Below, piece by piece: positions 8,592 to 17,625 of a DNA stretch of 64,000 nucleotides. The stretch spans positions 16,432 through 80,431 of the forward strand of contig CAYFHO010000015.1 in NCBI GenBank assembly GCA_964342825.1. The letters run 5' to 3'. The notes under the pieces were generated by a model. That model did no database searches. It saw only the letters and a program-made list of their open reading frames with translations, and was not told where the DNA came from. Source of the DNA: AAA164-E04 sp964342825 (GTDB lineage: Bacteria > Verrucomicrobiota > Verrucomicrobiia > Limisphaerales > AAA164-E04). Position numbers and translations under genes: made by a program. Every line of letters begins with the position of its first letter. Positions within the stretch are counted from its first letter, which is position 1.

Positions 8592-9359
8592 ATGGCAAAT
8601 CAATCCACAATCCTGAAGGCCTATATAGAAGATCGCCGAGCGAGAAATTTTGCCGGTTACCAATACGAGGATCTCGGGTATCTGATTCGACATTTTCCTC
8701 TCCGTGGAAATCAAAAAGGGTGGGTTCAATTTGCGTGCATTCCTGAGTCAAAACTTGACCAGACCATCAAGGATCAGATCGATTTCTTTGCTGATAAAAA
8801 AGTTCCATTTGAATGGAAGGTGCACAACTTTGATCAACCAAAGATCCTTGCCGACCGTTTGGTCGCTCATGGATTTGTCGCTGATGAAGAGGAACATTTA
8901 ATGGTTTATGAATCGACCTCGGAGCCTGAGATTCTACCTCTCAAATTACCCGATCCTATTATCATTGAAAAAGTTCGTGGCAAAAAAGAGTTCAGCGCAA
9001 TCTGCAAATTCCAGGAGAATATCTGGCAAACCAATCTCTCAGATCTTTTTGAATACATCATCGATCATGAGTCCATTTTTTCGTTTTATATCGCCAAGGC
9101 CCACGGTGAGATCATTGGTTCCGGTTGGACAGAATTTCTGGAAGGATCCGATTTTCCTGAGCTGCATGGCGGAGCGGTTGCACCTCAATGGCGCGGTAAA
9201 GGAATTTACACGGCTTTGCTTGCGGAGAGGATTCAGGAATCTAAGCTCAAAGGATATCCATACATCAGCGTGGATGCAGCGCCTATGAGTTACCCGATCC
9301 TGAAAGCAAAAGGATTTACCAGCCTGGCAACCAGTCGGCCTTTTCACCTGCAATTGTAA
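8592..9359 (+). CDS. GNAT-family N-acetyltransferase
   Basis: 255 residues. The C-terminal half carries the GNAT core: 'GEIIGSGWTEFLEG', a beta-bulge segment 'ELHGGAVAPQWRGKGIYTAL' with the acetyl-CoA pyrophosphate loop Q/R-x-x-G-x-G/A (QWRGKG), and the last strand '...SVDAAPMSYPILKAKGF'. The N-terminal ~110 residues look like a second, degenerate GNAT-like lobe, so the protein may be a two-lobe acetyltransferase. The start ATG at 8592 lies 28 bases after the methyltransferase. The acceptor amine is unknown. Confidence 0.82.
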   Translation: MANQSTILKAYIEDRRARNFAGYQYEDLGYLIRHFPLRGNQKGWVQFACIPESKLDQTIKDQIDFFADKKVPFEWKVHNFDQPKILADRLVAHGFVADEEEHLMVYESTSEPEILPLKLPDPIIIEKVRGKKEFSAICKFQENIWQTNLSDLFEYIIDHESIFSFYIAKAHGEIIGSGWTEFLEGSDFPELHGGAVAPQWRGKGIYTALLAERIQESKLKGYPYISVDAAPMSYPILKAKGFTSLATSRPFHLQL

Positions 9360-9513
9360 TTGTTCCGCGGCCTTCAAGAACGCAGCTCTCGAAGTTTTTG
9401 ACTCTTCTCGATGGGAGCTTGCTTCATCACCAATCCCACACTAGATTTAGGTCCAATCAGCAATTTATTTGAGACAATCTGAGAATGTCATTTTGGCGAA
9501 CCCTGAAAATCGC

Positions 9514-11967
9514 ATGAATCCAAAAGTAAACTACCCCATTTTAACCCTACTGGCGTTGTTACTCTCCTTTCCGCTGTTTAAAGCAAGGTCCGCAGAACAA
9601 AAAGTGACTTTCAGTCGTGATATCTCACCTGTGCTTTCAAAAAAATGTTTTCAATGCCACGGCCCGGATCAGGAGCACCGCAAGGCAGATCTGAGATTGG
9701 ACAAGCCCGATGCTGAGGATGGTCCGTTTACAAATCATGATGGTTATCAATCCCTGGTTCCCGGAGATTTGGAAAAGAGCGAACTATGGTATCGGATCAC
9801 TACAGACGATGAAGACGATATCATGCCTCCTCCCGATTCAAACCTGGAAACCTTGACGAATAAGGAGAAAGCAGCGTTCAGGCAATGGATACTGGACGGA
9901 GCCAAGTATGAAACCTTCTGGGCATTCGAAGAACCGAAAACCAAAAACCTTCCTCCAGTTGAGTCCGATGATTGGGGATACAACGCCATTGACCGTTTCA
10001 TTTTGGAACGTCTCAATCAGGAAGGATTGGTACCGAGCCCCAAAGCCGATAAACGCACTTTGATTCGCCGGGTGAGTCTGGATCTGACCGGACTGCCGCC
10101 CACGCCGCAGGACATCCACAGTTTCCTGGAAGACGATTCTGAAACCGCCTATGCCGATATGGTGGACCGACTTCTTGGCAGCCCTCGCTATGGCGAACAC
10201 ATGGCGAAATATTGGCTGGATTTGGTTCGGTTTGCCGACACCAACGGCTTGCACCACGATCATTACCGCGAGGTCACCCCCTATCGCGATTGGGTAATCC
10301 GATCATTTAATGATAATCTGGGCTACGACGATTTTGTCCGTTATCAAGTGGCTGGAGATCTTTATGATTCACCAACCCAGGACCAACTCATCGCGTCCGG
10401 ATTCAATCGCCTGCACCTGATCATCGACATAGGAACTGCCTTGCCTGAAGAAAGTTTCACCAGAAATGTTGTGGATCGAGTCACGGCTTTTGGAACGGCA
10501 TTCATGGGACTGACACTTCAATGTGCAAGTTGCCATGACCACAAGTACGATCCGGTCACCACCAAAGATTTCTACCAGCTTTTTGCCTTTTTCAACAATT
10601 TTGACGGAGGTCCCGAAACTGGGGGCAGAAGCGGGTTGGACTTCAAACGAGGTTTGCAAAAGCCTTACATAGAAATGCCAAGTCCTCATCAGCAAAGCCA
10701 GATCGATGCCTACAATGTAGAAATCGAAAAACTGGAAACGACCCTCAAGGAATTGGCACCTAAAGAGGGGGAAGAGGATTCAATCAGTGAGGAAACCAAA
10801 ACTCAACAGGCCTCATTAAAAGAAAAATTAAATGAACTGAAGAAAGCTCGAGATGAGGTGCGCATGGCGGTTCCCGCCGCACTCATCATGAAAGAAAGAG
10901 AAGAAATTCGTCCGGCGCATATACTTAAGCGAGGTGTATACGATCAACCCGGCGAACCGGTTGAACGAAATACCCCTGGTTTTCTTCCTCCTTTGGAATC
11001 CACTGGCGATGTCAAATCCCGGATGGATCTGGCTAATTGGGTCGTTTCTCCCAACAATCCATTGACTGCCAGAGTTGCGGTCAATCGTTTCTGGCAACAA
11101 TGCTTTGGCACAGGACTGGTAAAAACATCGGAGGATTTCGGAGCCCAAGGAGAACGTCCAAGCCATCCGGAACTGCTCGACTATCTGGCACTGCAGTTCA
11201 TGGAATCAGGTTGGGATGTGAAGCAACTGATGCGAGCCATCGTTCTTTCAGAAACTTACCAACAGTCATCTAAAATCACACCAGCCTTGAGAGCGAAAGA
11301 TCCTGAAAACAGGCTTCTTGCTCGCGGCTCCAGATTCCGAATGGATTCCGAAATGGTGCGTGATCAAATCTTGATGGCCAGTGGACTCTTGAACCATGAA
11401 ATGCACGGCAAGAGCGTCAAACCGCCTCAACCAGCTAAACTTTGGGAAATAGTTGCCATGCCCTCGTCCTATCCAAGGACTTACAAAGCGGATGAAGGTA
11501 AAAAGGCTTACCGAAGAAGTGTTTACACGTTCTGGAAAAGAGGACTTCCTCCTCCACAAATGACGATTTTCGATGCTCCAACTCGAGAAGCCTGCATTGC
11601 AAGACGGGAACGAACCAATACGCCACTGCAGGCATTGATGCTCATGAACGAACCTCAATTCTTCAAAGCTGCAACGCATTGTGCGCAGAGTCTGCTTGAA
11701 CAACAGGTTCCTGATGACCGCGAGCGAATCGATAAAGCTTTTGAAACCATCACCTCGCATCTGCCTGATGAAAAGGAGCATCAAGCCTTGTTTCAGGCCT
11801 TAGAGACATTCAGGGAACATTATTCACAAAACAAAGATGCTGCCGATGCATTGACAGCGGGATTTCTTGAAGATGGGTCTTCTGAGGATGATTCGATCGA
11901 GTTGGCATCCTGGACCATGCTGGCCCATGCTCTGCTCAACCTTGATATCGTGAAAACCCGGCAATAA
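9514..11967 (+). CDS. DUF1549/DUF1553 protein with planctomycete-type cytochrome c domain (PSCyt1-PSCyt2-PSD1)
   Basis: 817 residues from the ATG at 9514 (an in-frame TTG at 9469 would precede the signal peptide with charged residues). A signal peptide covers about 1-27. A PSCyt1 domain follows, with a CxxCH haem motif 'CFQCHGPDQEHRKADLRLD' near residue 43. DUF1549 (about 135-350) ends with a second CxxCH, 'CASCHDHKYDPVTT'. A coiled, charged linker near 400-455 leads to DUF1553 with 'RVAVNRFWQQCFGTGLV', 'RSVYTFWKRGLPPP' and 'RTNTPLQALMLMNEP'. This family is abundant in Planctomycetes and Verrucomicrobia, nearly always next to DUF1501, and is associated with polysaccharide or sulfated-glycan degradation loci; the biochemical role is not settled. 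The DUF1501 gene follows after 22 bases. Confidence 0.92.
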   Translation: MNPKVNYPILTLLALLLSFPLFKARSAEQKVTFSRDISPVLSKKCFQCHGPDQEHRKADLRLDKPDAEDGPFTNHDGYQSLVPGDLEKSELWYRITTDDEDDIMPPPDSNLETLTNKEKAAFRQWILDGAKYETFWAFEEPKTKNLPPVESDDWGYNAIDRFILERLNQEGLVPSPKADKRTLIRRVSLDLTGLPPTPQDIHSFLEDDSETAYADMVDRLLGSPRYGEHMAKYWLDLVRFADTNGLHHDHYREVTPYRDWVIRSFNDNLGYDDFVRYQVAGDLYDSPTQDQLIASGFNRLHLIIDIGTALPEESFTRNVVDRVTAFGTAFMGLTLQCASCHDHKYDPVTTKDFYQLFAFFNNFDGGPETGGRSGLDFKRGLQKPYIEMPSPHQQSQIDAYNVEIEKLETTLKELAPKEGEEDSISEETKTQQASLKEKLNELKKARDEVRMAVPAALIMKEREEIRPAHILKRGVYDQPGEPVERNTPGFLPPLESTGDVKSRMDLANWVVSPNNPLTARVAVNRFWQQCFGTGLVKTSEDFGAQGERPSHPELLDYLALQFMESGWDVKQLMRAIVLSETYQQSSKITPALRAKDPENRLLARGSRFRMDSEMVRDQILMASGLLNHEMHGKSVKPPQPAKLWEIVAMPSSYPRTYKADEGKKAYRRSVYTFWKRGLPPPQMTIFDAPTREACIARRERTNTPLQALMLMNEPQFFKAATHCAQSLLEQQVPDDRERIDKAFETITSHLPDEKEHQALFQALETFREHYSQNKDAADALTAGFLEDGSSEDDSIELASWTMLAHALLNLDIVKTRQ

Positions 11968-11989
11968 TCACATAACCCAATCCAAGCTC

Positions 11990-13456
11990 ATGAACTTCAA
12001 GAACCCATTAAGCACACTGGACCCCTTGCAACAGTATCAAAATTTACAATCCCGGCGCAGCTTTCTCAGATATTCGGCCATGGGATTGGGTGCTGCCGTG
12101 TTTGGATCCATGCCCACTCGTGGATCGGGAATCACATCCCCCAGAGGAACGCATTTCACCCCCAAGGCAAAGCGAGTGATCTTTCTTTTCATGGCAGGTG
12201 CCCCCAGTCAACTGGACCTGTTTGATTACAAGCCAGACCTGCACAAACAGTTCAACAAGCCGTTACCCAAATCGGTCAGCATGGGGCAAAGGGTTACCGC
12301 CATGACAAAAGGGAAGGATCAGATCGTAGCACCTTCCATGTTCAAATTTGCTCCGAAGGGTCAAAATGGGATTCACATGTGCGAGCTGCTTCCACACCTG
12401 TCCAAAAGGGTGGACGACCTTTGCATCATCAAATCAACCCACACCGATGCCATCAATCACGATCCGGCAAAAACCATTTTCTGCACCGGGTCACAAATTC
12501 CGGGCAAGGCAAGTTTGGGTTCATGGCTGAGTTATGGGTTGGGTTCGATGAATAAAAACCTCCCTGACTTCATGGTGCTTAATTCGGCTTTCTGGACTGG
12601 TGGTACGGGTAACGTACAGGCGCTTTACAGTCGTCTATGGGGATCAGGATTCCTGCCCTCCAAGCATCAGGGTGTCTCATTGCAACCGGAAGGTGATCCC
12701 GTATTGTTTCTTTCAAATCCAAAAGGCGTCAACCGCGAGAGCCGGAAAAAAATGTTGGATTTGGTCACGGCCCTGAATCAGGAACACGCCAGCAAACTGG
12801 GTGACCCAGAGATACAAACCACTATTGCCCAGCAGGAAATGGCCTTCAGAATGCAGGCTTCTGTACCTGAACTTACCGACCTCTCGGGTGAACCAAAGCA
12901 TGTGCTGGACCTTTACGGGCCCGAGGTGGAAAAAAGCGGTTCCTTCGCCCGAAACTGTCTGTTGGCACGTCGAATGATCGAACGCGATGTTCGCTTTGTG
13001 CAACTCTTCCATCGTGGATGGGATCACCACGTCGGACTCCCCAAAAAACTCCGCGGTCAATGCTACGATATCGATCAACCGGCCGCCGCCCTGATTCAGG
13101 ATTTAAAAAACCGTGGCTTGTTGGACGAAACACTCGTGGTGTTTGGAGGAGAATTTGGGCGCACAACTTATGGCCAAGGTAAACTGGCACGCGATAACTA
13201 TGGACGCGACCACCACCCAAGGTGCTTCACCACATGGATGGCAGGTGGGGGAATCAAGTCAGGAATCACCTATGGGCAAACCGATGACTTCAGTTACAAC
13301 GTCGTGGAAAACCCGGTCCATGTGAATGATTTCAATGCCACCATCCTGAACCAGTTAGGGATCGACCACCAAAGACTCACCTTCCCTTTCCTCGGACTCG
13401 AACAAAGACTGACGGGTGTGGAGGGTGCCAAAGTGGTCAAGGGCATTGTATCTTGA
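11990..13456 (+). CDS. DUF1501 protein, Tat-exported, sulfatase/phosphatase-fold
   Basis: 488 residues. The N-terminus has a twin-arginine signal: 'QSRRSFLRYSAMGLGAAVFG' (about 22-41), fitting S/T-RR-x-F-L-K. The body has family landmarks: 'LFMAGAPSQLDLFDYKP', 'HRGWDHH', 'VVFGGEFGRTTYGQ', 'GRDHHPRCFTTWMAGGGIKS' and the C-terminal 'DFNATILNQLGIDHQRLTF'. DUF1501 proteins share the alkaline-phosphatase/sulfatase fold and are co-encoded with DUF1553 proteins, as here (22-base gap). Export would use the TatA/TatC pair encoded at 24.8-26.2 kb of this window. The substrate is unknown. Confidence 0.92.
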   Translation: MNFKNPLSTLDPLQQYQNLQSRRSFLRYSAMGLGAAVFGSMPTRGSGITSPRGTHFTPKAKRVIFLFMAGAPSQLDLFDYKPDLHKQFNKPLPKSVSMGQRVTAMTKGKDQIVAPSMFKFAPKGQNGIHMCELLPHLSKRVDDLCIIKSTHTDAINHDPAKTIFCTGSQIPGKASLGSWLSYGLGSMNKNLPDFMVLNSAFWTGGTGNVQALYSRLWGSGFLPSKHQGVSLQPEGDPVLFLSNPKGVNRESRKKMLDLVTALNQEHASKLGDPEIQTTIAQQEMAFRMQASVPELTDLSGEPKHVLDLYGPEVEKSGSFARNCLLARRMIERDVRFVQLFHRGWDHHVGLPKKLRGQCYDIDQPAAALIQDLKNRGLLDETLVVFGGEFGRTTYGQGKLARDNYGRDHHPRCFTTWMAGGGIKSGITYGQTDDFSYNVVENPVHVNDFNATILNQLGIDHQRLTFPFLGLEQRLTGVEGAKVVKGIVS

Positions 13457-13494
13457 TGGCAGAATCAATGTCATAGCTCGTATCCAATCTCCCA

Positions 13495-13911
13495 ATGGAG
13501 CCAAAAACATCCGTAATGATATTACGGCGGCTACGACATTACCTCGTTCATTTGGAAACACCAAAGCTCATTCTTTGGTGCTATTTTTTCTGGTACGCGG
13601 TGATCACCTTATTTTATTTCGATCCTGCACCCAATCTGTGGTTCTCCTCCCTTGGGATTTCCTTTTTGGTGGGGTATGCCTTGAATATCGCCGCAAGACA
13701 GAAAGGGCAAAGACAGGACAAGTGGGTCTTCTTCAGACTGTATTTGTTTCCTTTTTGCGTTTCCAGTTACGCAGCCATTATCAAAGACAAAGAATTCATT
13801 CTCCTTTTTCCCACACAAACCAAACCGCTGCTATTTGCTATAATCACCTGCCTGTCATTTCTGGTATGTACTGTTTTGATACGACGCACCAAAAAGCAAA
13901 CTACGCTTTGA
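13495..13911 (+). CDS. Small four-helix membrane protein, unknown function
   Basis: 138 residues with four hydrophobic segments: 'LILWCYFFWYAVITLFYF', 'LWFSSLGISFLVGYALNIA', 'FFRLYLFPFCVSSYAAII' and 'LLFAIITCLSFLVCTVLI'. Basic residues lie at the start and end (RRLRH, RRTKK), consistent with cytosolic termini. It begins 38 bases after DUF1501 and precedes a SUMF1-like gene. A longer, overlapping frame exists but has no membrane or domain character, so I prefer this one. I do not recognise a family. Confidence 0.6.
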   Translation: MEPKTSVMILRRLRHYLVHLETPKLILWCYFFWYAVITLFYFDPAPNLWFSSLGISFLVGYALNIAARQKGQRQDKWVFFRLYLFPFCVSSYAAIIKDKEFILLFPTQTKPLLFAIITCLSFLVCTVLIRRTKKQTTL

Positions 13912-13963
13912 TGGCATCATAAGTGCTCACACACGGGGCATTCCAGTGACCACTGATTAAGTT

Positions 13964-15049
13964 TTGAAAGCTGAAATAAAATTCTTTGTATGGACTTGCT
14001 TGTTCCTGTTCGCCACACAACCACCGAAGAGCCAAGCCATGAATGTCCATATTTCAGGGACACCAACTTGGGAACACCAGAGCGTGGAATTACTTCTGAA
14101 CTGGCAAGCGGAGGGCGTCTGGTCGTTTGAAATCTGGAAATCGACTTCGATATTGGACACGGAATGGGAAAGATTGGACGAGATCCAATCTGTTGGAACC
14201 CAGAAAAACCATTCTTACACGCTCCATGTTTCGCAAAATCAATCTCCTTCCTATTACAAGGTCATTCCCAAATCTCATCCACTGAACGGAATTGATGAAA
14301 TCGATTTGGGAGGAGGCATCTCTATGGGTTTGGCCAGAATACCTGCTGGTTCCTTCATAATGGGGGCACCTGAGACATCCGGTCTGGGAACCTCTGTTCA
14401 ACCACTCACAAGTGTCATGTTGTCAAAACCCTTCTTGATGGGCAAACATGAGATTACCCAGCGGCAATGGCATAAGATAATGGGATACAATCCAAGTAAT
14501 GACATCGGAGAAAACCGCCCAGTAGAAACAGTAGTGTGGTGGGCGGCAGACGCCTTTTGTCGTGTATTGACCGAGCGTGCGAGGAGAAATGGAAGCATAC
14601 CGTCAAATTACCGCGTCACACTGCCAACGGAAGCACAATGGGAATACGCCTGCCGAGCTGGTACCCAAACCAGTTTCTATTTCGGAGAGGACCCCATGGA
14701 AAGTATGTTACAAGACCATGCATGGTATTTGGACAGCGCTCCACCTGGCCCCTGGAACAAAGGTACTCAACCAGTCGGAATGCTGATGCCCAATCCTTGG
14801 GGGCTTTTCGATATGCACGGCAATGTAGCCGAATTCTGCCTGGACTCACTGGGAACTTATCCAGGTGGCCATGTCGTGGATCCGATGGGCTCTTTGAACG
14901 GTTTTCGACAAACGTTTCGAGGAGGGCAAATTTTCGCACATCACAATTTCTGTCAATCAGCCGTCAGAGGAGGCTTTGCTCCCGGACAGATCGCAAGTCA
15001 TGCCGTGGGATTTCGAATTGTTGTTACTGAAAACGATGAACAACAATGA
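13964..15049 (+). CDS. Exported SUMF1/FGE-fold protein
   Basis: 361 residues if the TTG at 13964 is the start; this keeps a clear signal peptide (about 1-25, ending KSQAM). The first ATG (14039) would delete it. Residues ~30-105 form an N-terminal strand-rich domain. The SUMF1 domain starts at 'LARIPAGSFIMGAPE' and has 'HEITQRQWHKIMGYNPS', 'RPVETVVWW', 'RVTLPTEAQWEYACRAGT', 'NPWGLFDMHGNVAEFCLD' and ends '...SHAVGFRIV'. The segment matching the redox Cys pair of true formylglycine-generating enzymes reads 'FAHHNFCQSAVRGG', with no CxxxxC, so sulfatase-activating activity is doubtful; many PVC members are catalytically different. Lies near the DUF1501 genes. Confidence 0.82.
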   Translation: MKAEIKFFVWTCLFLFATQPPKSQAMNVHISGTPTWEHQSVELLLNWQAEGVWSFEIWKSTSILDTEWERLDEIQSVGTQKNHSYTLHVSQNQSPSYYKVIPKSHPLNGIDEIDLGGGISMGLARIPAGSFIMGAPETSGLGTSVQPLTSVMLSKPFLMGKHEITQRQWHKIMGYNPSNDIGENRPVETVVWWAADAFCRVLTERARRNGSIPSNYRVTLPTEAQWEYACRAGTQTSFYFGEDPMESMLQDHAWYLDSAPPGPWNKGTQPVGMLMPNPWGLFDMHGNVAEFCLDSLGTYPGGHVVDPMGSLNGFRQTFRGGQIFAHHNFCQSAVRGGFAPGQIASHAVGFRIVVTENDEQQ

Positions 15050-15288
15050 AAGTCCTTCATCAGACTCAAGGTTTGGGAGAGAAAAAACATGCAAAGCCAA
15101 CCAATATAAAGCATGGGCTATCCAAGTTGCTTGAGACACCAGCTTGAGGCGAAGCCAAAGCGATGCGCCCCAACCCAAGGGCTATAAAACATATGCCCAA
15201 AATGACAGCAAAGGATTTAGTCACCGCCCACAATTGGCCGATTAAATCGGACCATCAATAGCCGATTTACTTATCCGCTCTTGCAAAA

Positions 15289-15708
15289 TCACCGAGCTTC
15301 TCTCACCCGAATGGTGTATTTACGGGCTTTCTCATTCATGGATGAAAATTTCACGCCTGTTTGGATATTTTCGGTCATGATGAGTGTGTTCCAAGGAGTT
15401 TCATCGCCGGTTGGAAATCCATTTTGATCTTTGAAGACGCAACTGATCTGAACCTGAATGCGACGACGATCTTTGCTTAAAACGTTGGCGGTCACTTCAA
15501 GTCGACCGTCGGCGAGCACTCGCTCCTGAATGCCTGCAACGGTCACCGACCTGGCGACACGCTTGTTCATCAGCACGAATTCAGTTTGGTTTTCTAGATC
15601 ATAACCATCGGGTACCTCTGCGGTGTAAGCCCCGCGGGTTTGGCATCCGATCGTTGAGAGTGACATGAGAGCAGCCATGAAGGCCATGAGAATTGCAGAT
15701 AATTTCAT
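15289..15708 (-). CDS. ycfL: YcfL-like (DUF1425) lipoprotein
   Basis: 139 residues with a lipoprotein signal: hydrophobic run then 'LSTIGCQ', Cys at about 22. The mature part, with 'RVARSVTVAGIQERVLADGR', 'LEVTANVLSKDRRRIQVQIS' and 'CVFKDQNGFPTGDETPWNTL', matches the YcfL/DUF1425 immunoglobulin-like fold. In E. coli, ycfL lies next to lpoB; here it is third in an operon lpoB-like / COG3014 / ycfL, with a 12-base gap to the gene upstream. It probably works at the outer membrane's inner face. Its exact biochemical role is unknown even in enterobacteria. Confidence 0.78.
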   Translation of the reverse strand: MKLSAILMAFMAALMSLSTIGCQTRGAYTAEVPDGYDLENQTEFVLMNKRVARSVTVAGIQERVLADGRLEVTANVLSKDRRRIQVQISCVFKDQNGFPTGDETPWNTLIMTENIQTGVKFSSMNEKARKYTIRVREAR

Positions 15709-15720
15709 AATGATTCTGTT

Positions 15721-16893
15721 TTAAGACTTGGTATCGCTGAAATAAAGGACGGTGTCGTTGGGTAAAGGATTCACATAAATGTTCTCGGTGCGTGTCATGC
15801 TCGGAATCTCTGCTCCGTTGCTATCCAGATATTGTATCGTCAGCACATGTGGACCTGGGGGCAAACTCATGGTCCCAAAGGTCAGGTACTGAGGTAGATT
15901 ATCCCAATCCCTCGTGTCAGCACCAGGGGTCGCTGCTGCAGAAAATATTTTACTGACCAAACCTGCAGCCACCAATCCAAGCCCAACCTCCTGGGTGTTT
16001 CTTCCATGAGCCAATACCATACCGCTCATCAGGGCGGCATCTCCAGCGGCATCTGTAGTGGATTTGAACACTGCCTGGTTGGCCAGGATGTGGTCCATGA
16101 CCCGCCCCCCTCGCGTGGAAGCCTGGTAACTGAGGTCATCATACGGTCCAAGGTGAAGAGAGTTTTGCCCGGTAATAAACTTCATTTCAAAAGCATTGGA
16201 AACCCCTTCCCTGAACTTGAGTTGCTCCCCATAACTGCCTGCGGCGTATTTTGTGGGGCCCTTTCCATAGTCGGCAAAGATGAGCACGTTATCGGACGGA
16301 CGATACTGAGGAGGAATGGCCAGACGAGCTGAATTGGTGGATCGCATGTAATTCGAGTCTGTGGATGCATTCAATTTCAAAGATGCCAAACCATCCAGAT
16401 AGTCCATCAGCACATAGTCATTTCGAAACTCATTTTTCTCCGTATCGCTGTCCTGGAGCTGCGCACTTCGAAAACAGGCACGGGCATTGTCAGGTTCTCC
16501 TGCCATCCAATACAGAATTCCGCGATAGTAATAAGCCATGACTCTTTCGTAGGGTTCGCCAATAAAAAACTTATCAGCTTCGTCTTGAAACAGCCGTCGT
16601 GATTTACGCGCATCACTGTCGTCTCCGTAGCGGTTTTCAATAGACAGGAGAACGTCATCCAAAAGATCCTCTGCAAGCTGATAATCCTTCTGGAACATTG
16701 CCGAACGAGAGGTGATCATCTGCCACAAAACCTTATCCTTGGCAGGAGCATTGGTGACCGCATGAAGTCCGTCCGCAATCGGATCTCCTGTCCAGGGAGG
16801 ACGATAGGGAGCGGAGGGAGTGGCGCAGCCTCCCAAACTCCCAACTACCAAGGCGAGGGCCAGCCATGCAGCAGTGGTGGAAAGTTTAGGCAT
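15721..16893 (-). CDS. COG3014-type envelope lipoprotein with TPR-like repeats
   Basis: 390 residues. A lipoprotein signal ends 'GSLGGCATPS' (Cys ~23). Residues ~50-190 are helical, with TPR-like pairs ('QLAEDLLDDVLLSIENRYGD', 'MAYYYRGILYWMAGEPDNAR'). The C-terminal half is strand-rich ('VLIFADYGKGPTKYAAGSYG', 'LSYQASTRGGRVMDHILANQ') and ends with 'PPGPHVLTIQYLDSNGAEI'. This matches the COG3014 family that sits between LpoB-like and YcfL-like genes in many gammaproteobacteria. It is 27 bases after the lpoB-like gene. A role with peptidoglycan synthase regulation or outer-membrane lipoprotein assembly is inferred from context only. Confidence 0.75.
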   Translation of the reverse strand: MPKLSTTAAWLALALVVGSLGGCATPSAPYRPPWTGDPIADGLHAVTNAPAKDKVLWQMITSRSAMFQKDYQLAEDLLDDVLLSIENRYGDDSDARKSRRLFQDEADKFFIGEPYERVMAYYYRGILYWMAGEPDNARACFRSAQLQDSDTEKNEFRNDYVLMDYLDGLASLKLNASTDSNYMRSTNSARLAIPPQYRPSDNVLIFADYGKGPTKYAAGSYGEQLKFREGVSNAFEMKFITGQNSLHLGPYDDLSYQASTRGGRVMDHILANQAVFKSTTDAAGDAALMSGMVLAHGRNTQEVGLGLVAAGLVSKIFSAAATPGADTRDWDNLPQYLTFGTMSLPPGPHVLTIQYLDSNGAEIPSMTRTENIYVNPLPNDTVLYFSDTKS

Positions 16894-16920
16894 GGGTATC
16901 AGCAGGTCGTATCCTGATGA

Positions 16921-17556
16921 TTATCGATAGGAAGCGTCTTCCAATCCCTGCTTTTTAAGCTCCGAAAAATCTTCCCAAATGATTTCAGAAGTACGGGCAT
17001 CAATGAGTTGGAAAGAATACAACACATAATCGCTGGTGCCAGCCGAGGTCCGGGTGGTTTGGCCATCCAACTTCCCGGTCAAAAAGAAATCCGCTCCTTT
17101 AAATTCTTGTATATTGGGATCAGAGGAGCTGGTGTACTCGCCACTGCGTTTCATATCTCTTTCCTCCCGTAAGGCGTCCATGCGCTCACGAGCCAGGAAC
17201 CGCATTTTGCCCTGAGTTCGTGAATTCAAGAGCGAGCGAAGGCGGGTCAGGAATATGTCTTGCTGAATCGGAAACCTGGTGTTGTTGATCACAGGGTCCA
17301 ACGCAATGCGGGGCGTCCCGGGGAATTGTGATATTTCCGGCGTGTTCACCAAGCTTCGAGCCATTTTGTCCGTCACCGAAACCAGGTCCTGCGATTCAAT
17401 ACCCGTTCCGGCAACGAAACCTCGCTCATCTGCCTGCATCTCGGTGACAGGTACGCCTGATGGGTTTCTTACGCCACTGGCACATCCAGCAGCAAAGGTT
17501 ACAACCACAAGAAGTGCTGCGGCTTGAAAAGTCATTCGGGCTTTCGATTTATTCAT
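16921..17556 (-). CDS. lpoB: LpoB-like penicillin-binding-protein activator lipoprotein
   Basis: 211 residues. A lipoprotein signal ends 'VTFAAGCASG' (Cys ~25). The mature domain has 'SVTDKMARSLVNTPEI', 'PRIALDPVINNTRFPIQQDI', 'RFLARERMDALREERDMKRS', 'ADFFLTGKLDGQTTRTS' and 'SFQLIDARTSEIIWEDFSEL', which is the LpoB/CsgG-like fold of the YcfM family. In E. coli LpoB reaches through the periplasm to activate PBP1B. No PBP1B gene is in the window, and PVC homologues may regulate other synthases. It heads a three-gene operon with COG3014 and YcfL-like genes. A long inverted repeat lies just upstream of the start. Confidence 0.78.
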   Translation of the reverse strand: MNKSKARMTFQAAALLVVVTFAAGCASGVRNPSGVPVTEMQADERGFVAGTGIESQDLVSVTDKMARSLVNTPEISQFPGTPRIALDPVINNTRFPIQQDIFLTRLRSLLNSRTQGKMRFLARERMDALREERDMKRSGEYTSSSDPNIQEFKGADFFLTGKLDGQTTRTSAGTSDYVLYSFQLIDARTSEIIWEDFSELKKQGLEDASYR

Positions 17557-17571
17557 GATGTCTTTCTATCA

Positions 17572-17625
17572 TGTGAATCAGACTTGAGCAAGCTGCTTGC
17601 AAATGAAACAAGAGCGTGATTCACA
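17572..17625. promoter_or_regulatory. Inverted repeat upstream of the lpoB-like operon (candidate operator)
   Basis: TGTGAATCA (17572-17580) and TGATTCACA (17617-17625) are perfect 9-base inverted copies separated by 36 bases. Between them lies GCAAGCTGCTTGC (17588-17600), a palindrome with one central base. They start 16 bases upstream of the lpoB-like start codon, where a promoter and regulator sites are expected. Half-sites resemble TGTGA-type regulator sites, but the spacing does not fit a single CRP-like dimer. Confidence 0.4.

Noticed and set aside
13416..13922. 168-codon frame overlapping the small membrane protein gene
   Set aside because: It has no membrane or domain pattern, begins inside DUF1501 and competes with the frame at 13495-13911, which gives a coherent four-helix protein.
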